This document shows, one piece after another, positions 16,575 to 21,949 of a stretch of 21,949 bases of DNA. The notes beneath the pieces are model-generated. The model made no database searches. It was not told the DNA's origin and saw only the letters and a program-made list of their open reading frames with translations. Source of the stretch: Neisseriales bacterium (GTDB taxonomy: Bacteria; Pseudomonadota; Gammaproteobacteria; Burkholderiales; UBA11063); NCBI GenBank assembly GCA_008017145.1, contig SSGY01000001.1, forward strand, positions 1 through 21,949, read 5' to 3'. Made by a program: the position numbers and the translations under genes. Numbering within the stretch: the first letter of the stretch is position 1; the number at the start of each line of letters is the position of its first letter.

Positions 16575-16991
16575 ATGATTAGTGAAATTAATCATTTAAC
16601 TCTTGCGGTAAGTGACATTGATCGTTCATTCTCTTTCTACCATAACATATTGGGATTCAAACCATTATGTCGCTGGCATGCAGGTGCTTATTTCACGGTC
16701 GGAGAATTATGGTTATGCCTAAGCTTAGACCAAGATACTCTCACAAATAAGCATAGCGACTACACTCATTATGCATTTAGTATTAAACAAGAAGACTACC
16801 AATATTGGTATGAGAGGCTTAACAAGGCAGGATGCATTCTCTTTAAAGAAAATAACTCTGAAGGTGATTCACTCTATTTTCTAGACCCTGATGGGCATAA
16901 GCTTGAGCTGCATATTGGTAACTGGCAAAGTAGATTGCTTGCTAAACGACAAGATCAAGGAAGCTGGCGCGATGTCGAATTTTATGATTAA
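16575..16991 (+). CDS. FosA-like fosfomycin glutathione transferase
   Basis: This 138-residue vicinal-oxygen-chelate protein follows FosA closely along its length: INHLTLAVS with His7 and Thr9, WLCLSLD with Trp46, SDYTHYAFS with His65, Lys91, the potassium loop SEGDS (95-99), Tyr101, FLDPDGHKLELHIG with Glu111, and Arg120. His7, His65 and Glu111 would bind Mn(II), and the other residues match the FosA fosfomycin and potassium sites. FosA inactivates fosfomycin by adding glutathione. A GAAAGAG ribosome site precedes ATG 16575, 14 bases after the upstream stop. Phenotypic resistance is inferred, since some chromosomal relatives have other substrates. Confidence 0.88.
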   Translation: MISEINHLTLAVSDIDRSFSFYHNILGFKPLCRWHAGAYFTVGELWLCLSLDQDTLTNKHSDYTHYAFSIKQEDYQYWYERLNKAGCILFKENNSEGDSLYFLDPDGHKLELHIGNWQSRLLAKRQDQGSWRDVEFYD

Positions 16992-16997
16992 TTTAAT

Positions 16998-17708
16998 ATG
17001 AGTGATAGCAATATCCCTTATTATCTAAAAAGCAAGCTTGAACGCTTAAATTTAGCAAGCACAGAGCTAATCCGTCAGCATGGGTATCTGAAAATCTACT
17101 CTCAGCTAAAATTAGCCTTCCCTAGTATGAATTATCAAGCATTATACGATTTATATTGTCTCGCTCAACAAAGTCTTTGTTATACCTTAGCTCCAGAAAA
17201 ACAAGCAGAGCTTCGCAGAGAATTTAAAACTATGCCCCCTCGGCATGTTTGGCTAAAACCAGATAGTATTAAGCAATTTTTAACTGCGGCCGAAGAACAG
17301 GCGCAATTAGCCTTGCAACACAATGAAATCCCCATCGGCGCAGTAGTTGTTCATCAGGGAGAAATTATTGCACAAGGCTATAATCGTACCCGTAGTGACA
17401 ATAACATTATGGCACATGCTGAAATAGTTGCAATTTTGGCAGCACAACAACATTTACAAAATTACCGTCTCAATGACTGTGATCTTTATGTAACCATCGA
17501 GCCATGCTTAATGTGTAGCGGTGCAATTATCAATAGCCGGATTAAGCGTATAATCTTTGGTGCTTGCGAACCTAAAACAGGAGCTTGTCTTAGCCAATAT
17601 CAGGTGTTTAATAATAAAAAAACCAACCACCATACCGAGGTGATTGGTCCAATTAATCAGAGCTATTATAGTCGGCTAATTAGCAATTTTTTCCAAAGTA
17701 ATCAATAA
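16998..17708 (+). CDS. tadA: tRNA-adenosine deaminase TadA with an N-terminal TfoX_C-like domain
   Basis: Residues ~95-236 are a TadA deaminase that converts A34 to inosine in tRNA-Arg(ACG). The zinc motifs HAE (140-142) and PCLMC (169-173), with Glu142 as catalytic acid/base, and the IPIGAVVV entry strand are all present. Residues ~8-80 form a small helical domain (LERLNLASTELIRQHGYLKI ... ALYDLYCLAQ) resembling the C-terminal domain of TfoX/Sxy. TadA alone is ~150-170 residues, so the 236-residue length supports a fusion. ATG 16998 is six bases after the fosA-like stop. A minus-strand terminator is embedded near the 3' end. Confidence 0.9.
   Translation: MSDSNIPYYLKSKLERLNLASTELIRQHGYLKIYSQLKLAFPSMNYQALYDLYCLAQQSLCYTLAPEKQAELRREFKTMPPRHVWLKPDSIKQFLTAAEEQAQLALQHNEIPIGAVVVHQGEIIAQGYNRTRSDNNIMAHAEIVAILAAQQHLQNYRLNDCDLYVTIEPCLMCSGAIINSRIKRIIFGACEPKTGACLSQYQVFNNKKTNHHTEVIGPINQSYYSRLISNFFQSNQ
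17616..17648 (-). terminator. Intrinsic terminator of the patB/ispB operon inside the tadA coding sequence
   Basis: On the minus strand ACCAATCACC pairs with GGTGGTTGGT (10 bp, one mismatch or G-T pair) around a 7-base loop, followed at once by seven T residues (17622-17616). It lies about 70 bases after the patB-like stop at 17721 and overlaps residues ~207-217 of tadA on the other strand. This is a classic intrinsic terminator shape. Confidence 0.75.
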
Positions 17709-17720
17709 ATTTCGTAATTT

Positions 17721-18893
17721 CTACCCTTGCTCTTTTAACTGATTAAGTGCAGTTACCATGCGCTCTAGTGCTTGCGTCAAGGTTACTCGCGAAGTGCCAA
17801 AATTAAGCCGCACAAAGCCCGGTAAATCAAACTCGGCACCATCAGACAAACCGACTCCTGCTTGCTCAAAGAACTGTTGCAGATTCTCTATATTGTACTT
17901 CGCACATAATTTACGTCCATCAATCCAGAGGAGGTAAGTTGCTTCGGGAATGGTTAGCTGCAAATCAGGATAAGGCGCTAAGGTTTGAACAATTAAATCC
18001 CGATTAGCACGCAAATATACCAACAGTGCATTTTTCCAGTCTTCACATTCATTGTATGCAGCCTGACACGCTGCCACACCAAAGGAATTTAGATCACCAA
18101 ATAAACCGCGCATAATTTTGGCAAATTTATTACGAATTAGTGGGTTAGTTGCAATCGCAAAAGAGCAGTTCAGCCCCGCAACATTATAAGTTTTTGACGG
18201 TGCCATCAGCGTAATGCTACGTTCGGCAGCTTCCTTGCTAATACTTGCAAACGGAATATGTTTGCGGTTTTCATCTAAGACTAAGTCGCAATGAATTTCA
18301 TCTGAACAGACTACTAAATCATGGCGGATTACAAATTCAAGAAGCTGTTCTAACTCTTCACGAGTCCACATTTTGCCCACTGGATTATGTGGATTGCAGA
18401 GTAAAAGGAGTTTGGGTTTTATTCTGGCAGCTGCAAGCTGTTTCTCCAGGTCTTCCCAATTCCAACGCCAATCGCCATTCACTTCCAATAACGGAGTTTT
18501 TAATAACTCACGTCCTGCATTTAATGGTGCACTCATAAATGGTGGATAAACTGGGGTTGCAGTTATTATTGGTTGATCGACATCACTTAGTGCCTGCGAA
18601 GCCAGATTTAACCCGCAAACCAAGCCAGGAAGCCAGATAATATCTTTCTCTACCACGCCCCAATTATATTCGCGCTGTAAATAATCGACAATATCACGCC
18701 GCACCTCTTCCTGATGCATGCTATAGCCAAAAATTCCATGCTCAAGCGTGCGTTGCAATGCCGCCAAAACCGCTGGAGGTGCAGTAAAGTCCATATCTGC
18801 CACCCATAGTGGCAAAATATCTTTACCAGCATACTTACGCCATTTCTTACTATAGGATTGTTTGCGGTCAATTATTTTGTTGAAATCATACAT
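17721..18893 (-). CDS. MalY/PatB-type PLP-dependent C-S lyase (cystathionine beta-lyase-like)
   Basis: The 390-residue protein matches the MalY/PatB subgroup of class I/II aminotransferases. Hallmarks are LWVADMDF (29-36), GIFGYS, CNPHNPVGKMWT (166-177), SDEIHCDLV with Asp198, and MAPSKTYNVAGL with the PLP-binding Lys234. Members cleave the C-S bond of cystathionine or S-alkyl cysteines to homocysteine or thiol plus pyruvate and ammonia; E. coli MalY also represses the maltose regulon. Link to methionine synthesis fits the metF elsewhere in the window but is not proof. The gene is last in a three- or four-gene minus-strand operon. Confidence 0.88.
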   Translation of the reverse strand: MYDFNKIIDRKQSYSKKWRKYAGKDILPLWVADMDFTAPPAVLAALQRTLEHGIFGYSMHQEEVRRDIVDYLQREYNWGVVEKDIIWLPGLVCGLNLASQALSDVDQPIITATPVYPPFMSAPLNAGRELLKTPLLEVNGDWRWNWEDLEKQLAAARIKPKLLLLCNPHNPVGKMWTREELEQLLEFVIRHDLVVCSDEIHCDLVLDENRKHIPFASISKEAAERSITLMAPSKTYNVAGLNCSFAIATNPLIRNKFAKIMRGLFGDLNSFGVAACQAAYNECEDWKNALLVYLRANRDLIVQTLAPYPDLQLTIPEATYLLWIDGRKLCAKYNIENLQQFFEQAGVGLSDGAEFDLPGFVRLNFGTSRVTLTQALERMVTALNQLKEQG

Positions 18894-18932
18894 TTTGTTT
18901 CACCATAAAAAAGCATCATAGGCCTTTTAATA

Positions 18933-19895
18933 TTAACTTAAGCGCTCAACGCTCAACGTAGCAATATGCTCCAATGCCTGACGATATTCATTATTTGCAA
19001 AAACAGCTAACTCAGCCTGTGCCCGTGCCACATAATCATGCGCCATATTTTTGCAATAATCCAAGGCTTTGGTAGTTTTAACCAAATTTACTATCGCAGC
19101 AATATCTGCTTGTTTAGGATTATCAATTGCGGCAACTACCATAGCGCGCATTTCAGGTGTTCCATTTGCCAGCAAATAGATTAACGGTAGGGTTACTTTG
19201 CCTTCAAGCAAATCATCACCAACATTTTTACCCATAATTTCAGCCGAACTATTATAATCCAATATATCATCCACAATCTGAAAAGCTGTACCCAAGTAAA
19301 TCGCATAGTTAGCGAGATGTTCTTCTTGTGAAGCATCCGCGCCGCTGATAATCGCAGCTACCCGCGCACCTGCTTCAAACAGTTTTGCGGTTTTGCTCTC
19401 GATCACCTTAAAATACTCAGCCTCAGTTAAATCGCTGCGCCCAATATTTAGTAGCTGTAAAACTTCACCTTCAGAAATAATATTGGTACTATCCGCCATA
19501 ATTTTTAACACACGCAATGAGTTACTTTCTACCATCATCTGAAAAGCACGCGTATAAATAAAGTCTCCAACTAAAACGCTGGCAGCATTGCCAAAGACTG
19601 CATTGGCTGTTGCACGTCCACGGCGTAAGCCTGATTCGTCCACTACATCATCATGAAGTAGCGTTGCAGTATGGATATATTCGACCATCGCCGCAATCTT
19701 ATATAACAAATCCGAATCATTACCTAAAAGTTTACCGCAGAGCATGGTCAATAAGGGACGAATCCGCTTACCACCAGCTGCAATAATATATTCCCCAACC
19801 GCATTGATTAGTGGTACGCTTGAATCCAGATCACGGCGGATGACCTGATCCAACGCACTCATTTCCTGTTTAACGATTTGATTAAATTGATCCAT
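18933..19895 (-). CDS. ispB: Long-chain polyprenyl (octaprenyl-type) diphosphate synthase
   Basis: The enzyme condenses isopentenyl diphosphates onto an allylic primer to make the side chain of ubiquinone or menaquinone. The first Asp-rich motif LLHDDVVDESGLRRG (DDVVD at 82-86) and the second, VDDILDYN (DDILD at 209-213), are intact, as is GGKRIRP (41-47). The 320-residue length fits IspB and exceeds short-chain FPP synthases. In many proteobacteria ispB is next to rplU/rpmA; here it sits between an ABC exporter and a C-S lyase. AGAGAG precedes ATG 19895. The chain length cannot be read from sequence. Confidence 0.92.
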   Translation of the reverse strand: MDQFNQIVKQEMSALDQVIRRDLDSSVPLINAVGEYIIAAGGKRIRPLLTMLCGKLLGNDSDLLYKIAAMVEYIHTATLLHDDVVDESGLRRGRATANAVFGNAASVLVGDFIYTRAFQMMVESNSLRVLKIMADSTNIISEGEVLQLLNIGRSDLTEAEYFKVIESKTAKLFEAGARVAAIISGADASQEEHLANYAIYLGTAFQIVDDILDYNSSAEIMGKNVGDDLLEGKVTLPLIYLLANGTPEMRAMVVAAIDNPKQADIAAIVNLVKTTKALDYCKNMAHDYVARAQAELAVFANNEYRQALEHIATLSVERLS

Positions 19896-19930
19896 TTAAC
19901 TCTCTATTATTCTAATTAGTATTAACTCAA

Positions 19931-21634
19931 TCAGATAGCTGATTTAAGTACAAGTTGTTGATTATGCCATATATCCAAAGTGCTACGATGACCAACACTG
20001 ATGATCACGCTATTAGGTAAACGTTCACTTAACACACTATACATATGAGCCTCCATTGCTTCATCCAATGCCGAGCTAGCCTCATCAAGGTAAATAATAT
20101 CCGGATGATTAACCAATACCCGAGCAAAGGCTACGCGTTGCTGCTCACCTAAAGACAAAACTTTGCCCCAGTCAACTTCTTCATCCAAACGTAACCGTAA
20201 ATAAGCCAAACCACACTCACGCATAATAGTTGATAACTCTGTATCATCAGGTAAATTAGTTGTTAAAGGGTAACAAATTGCCTGACGCAATGAAACCTGT
20301 GGCATATATGGACGCTGAGCAATAAACATCTCTGTTTTAGTCTGATTTTGGCTAATATCACCACTAGCAAAAGGCCAGAGACCTGCTAGAGCGCGTAGCA
20401 ATGTAGTTTTACCACTACCTGACGCACCTTTAATTAACAAGTGATCACCACTATTTAATTCAAAGCTGATATTTTTTAATAATGATTCTTGGTTAGGTAG
20501 ATTAATGCTTAGCCCACTCACCTTCAGATAATTTGCAGGTTTATCATCGCGTGCCAATACTGGTAAGTTACTCGCATCTGATATTGCTTTTTCAAAACCG
20601 TGCAAACGATCCATAATTGCCCGCCAGCTTGCCAGTGAACTATAAGCATCAATGAAGTATGATAGCGCGCCCTGTACTTGTCCAAAAGCCCCACTAATTT
20701 GCATTAAATCACCAAGTTGAATTGCTTTAGAAAAATAACGCGGTGCTGCCACTAAGGTTGGAAAAATATTAGCAATCTGCGAATATCCCGTATTAAATAT
20801 GTCAATTTTCATCTGCCGATAAACAATCGAGAAAAAATTTCCCACTAAATCACTAAATTTATTTGTTAGGCTTTGTTTTTCTTCTTTCTCACCTTGATAA
20901 AAGGCAATATTTTCACCATATTCGCGCACGCGCATCAAACCAAAACGGAAGTTAGCTTCCAGCGTTTCTTGGCGAAAATTTAAGCCAATTAATGGGCGTC
21001 CAATTTTAAAAGTAATATAGGTTCCAGCTATTGCATAGAGTAATGCTACCCATACCATATAGCCCGGAATAGAAATTTTATGCGCAAAAACAGTGAAATT
21101 TAGTGCGCCTGACAAACCCCACAAAATAAACACGAAAGAAAATAAACTAACGACATTACTGATAAATCCCAGCGTTAACCCCAAAGAAGTACCAATGAAG
21201 GAGTTAATATCCTCACTAATCCGCTGATCTGGATTATCAACGTAATCTGCAATAAATCTAGTTTTATAATACGCTTTATGTGACAACCAGTTACTCAGAT
21301 AATTATTGGTCATCCACCGTCGCCAGCGAATCTCAAGGACTTTGCGAAAATAATACGCCATCACCTGAAACGAAATTGCAAAAAATGCTAGATAACAAAA
21401 TTTAATTATTAATTTATAAAATGCACTTTGGTTGAGGTGTTGTAATGCATCATACATATTATTCGAAAATTTGTTAAATTGCACCGACATATACACCGAA
21501 AGCAAATTAAACACAATCACGATGCTTACCAATGTAATTGCACGCCACTTATCTTCACTAGTCCAATAAGGGCGCGCTAAGTGCCATGAATCTTTCAACC
21601 ACTGAATTGGTTTACGAATACTATTTAGTTGCAT
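19931..21634 (-). CDS. SbmA/BacA/YddA-like ABC transporter (fused permease-ATPase)
   Basis: The 567-residue half-transporter has an N-terminal membrane domain (residues ~1-345, about six segments) and a C-terminal ATPase: Walker A GASGSGKTT (403-411), signature LSLGEQQR (493-500) and Walker B IIYLDEASSALDE (from 513). The pattern WHLARPYWTSEDKW near the start and RWRRWMTNNYLSNWLSHKAY identify the SbmA/BacA-related group (COG4178), whose members move peptides, bleomycin, vitamin B12 or long-chain fatty acyl substrates. It likely acts as a homodimer in the inner membrane. ATG 21634 overlaps the end of the upstream gene by 14 bases. The substrate is not known. Confidence 0.88.
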   Translation of the reverse strand: MQLNSIRKPIQWLKDSWHLARPYWTSEDKWRAITLVSIVIVFNLLSVYMSVQFNKFSNNMYDALQHLNQSAFYKLIIKFCYLAFFAISFQVMAYYFRKVLEIRWRRWMTNNYLSNWLSHKAYYKTRFIADYVDNPDQRISEDINSFIGTSLGLTLGFISNVVSLFSFVFILWGLSGALNFTVFAHKISIPGYMVWVALLYAIAGTYITFKIGRPLIGLNFRQETLEANFRFGLMRVREYGENIAFYQGEKEEKQSLTNKFSDLVGNFFSIVYRQMKIDIFNTGYSQIANIFPTLVAAPRYFSKAIQLGDLMQISGAFGQVQGALSYFIDAYSSLASWRAIMDRLHGFEKAISDASNLPVLARDDKPANYLKVSGLSINLPNQESLLKNISFELNSGDHLLIKGASGSGKTTLLRALAGLWPFASGDISQNQTKTEMFIAQRPYMPQVSLRQAICYPLTTNLPDDTELSTIMRECGLAYLRLRLDEEVDWGKVLSLGEQQRVAFARVLVNHPDIIYLDEASSALDEAMEAHMYSVLSERLPNSVIISVGHRSTLDIWHNQQLVLKSAI

Positions 21635-21949
21635 TTACCGATCCGCTTTGGATTAAAGTATTTTGCGCAGTGTAAAGATAATATGTTGCAGTAAATTGAT
21701 AACCAGAGCCAAGTAATACTACCGAGCAGCCATTAAATGTTACTCGCCCACCCTGCGCATATGAGCACCCTGAATAGGTAACTGTACCAGTAAAGCATGG
21801 ATTATTCGTATTTACTGGATTAGTAAATGTTCCATTCATTACATTTTGGTTTGGATAAAGCGCACCATCTTGGAAAACAGTTGGTCCTGATTCACTTACG
21901 GTAAATGTCATCGTTTCTGTCTGTCCGCCAACAGTACTACAAGTATTAA
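21621..21949 (-). CDS. C-terminal part of an uncharacterised Cys-containing, probably exported protein (5' end outside window)
   Basis: The frame is open to the right edge, giving 108 residues from NTCSTVGGQT to the stop at 21621, so the ATG at 21911 is probably an internal Met and the gene starts beyond the window. The sequence is rich in Gly, Ser, Thr, Asn and Tyr with four Cys (in NTCST, NPCFTG, YSGCS, NGCSV), no charged stretches and beta-like alternation. This composition suits a disulfide-bonded extracytoplasmic domain, but no family is recognised. Its last 14 bases overlap the ABC transporter start, pointing to a shared operon. Confidence 0.55.
   Translation of the reverse strand, partial: NTCSTVGGQTETMTFTVSESGPTVFQDGALYPNQNVMNGTFTNPVNTNNPCFTGTVTYSGCSYAQGGRVTFNGCSVVLLGSGYQFTATYYLYTAQNTLIQSGSVNATK

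Noticed and set aside
1..21949. Mobile element, prophage, CRISPR array, or tRNA/rRNA genes
   Set aside because: I looked for transposases, integrases, regularly spaced repeats and cloverleaf or rRNA-like sequences and saw none; no machine scan was possible.

Overview
The window is an AT-rich, densely coded chromosomal segment of a Gram-negative proteobacterium. Evidence for a Gram-negative envelope: three lipid A-type acyltransferases, a periplasmic cyclophilin, a SPOR-domain membrane protein, a lipoprotein signal and a long-chain polyprenyl diphosphate synthase. A TadA fused to a TfoX C-terminal-like domain recalls Neisseriales, so my best guess is a low-GC betaproteobacterium near that order. 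This is inference; a low-GC gammaproteobacterium is not excluded.

Left third (1-6240), accessory. An incomplete GNAT acetyltransferase runs off the left edge (minus strand). It is followed by a frameshifted, half-length EamA transporter pseudogene and a ~125 bp palindromic element that supplies the last ~19 codons of a LysR-type regulator. Divergent from LysR, behind a strong sigma70-like promoter, is a large secreted lipoprotein of unknown family. Just beyond its terminator lie two short decayed fragments that are second copies of the EamA and GNAT genes at the left end, so the LysR/lipoprotein block is bracketed by duplicated debris. A small His-rich exported protein and a PAS/HTH-like regulator follow.

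Middle (6241-14444), all minus strand: periplasmic cyclophilin, a class I glutamine amidotransferase of the PuuD type, methylenetetrahydrofolate reductase, a PAP2 phosphatase, PrmC, a WlbB/WbpD-like N-acetyltransferase, a haemolysin III/PAQR membrane protein, two tandem collinear LpxL-like acyltransferases and a third, divergent one. Several are a few bases apart or overlap. The theme is envelope lipid and sugar modification mixed with housekeeping genes.

Right third. A plus-strand operon (14606-17708) encodes a dicarboxylate/glutamate-type symporter, a J-domain/transmembrane/SPOR fusion, a FosA-like fosfomycin thiol transferase and the TfoX_C-TadA fusion. Converging on it is a minus-strand operon (21949-17721): an incomplete Cys-containing exported-type protein, an SbmA/BacA/YddA-like ABC exporter, a polyprenyl diphosphate synthase and a MalY/PatB C-S lyase. 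A good intrinsic terminator for this second operon lies inside the 3' coding end of tadA.

I see no tRNA, rRNA, CRISPR array, insertion sequence or phage gene. The observations I would check first are the J-SPOR fusion, the palindromic element inside LysR, the duplicated gene debris around the lipoprotein island, and the lipoprotein itself.
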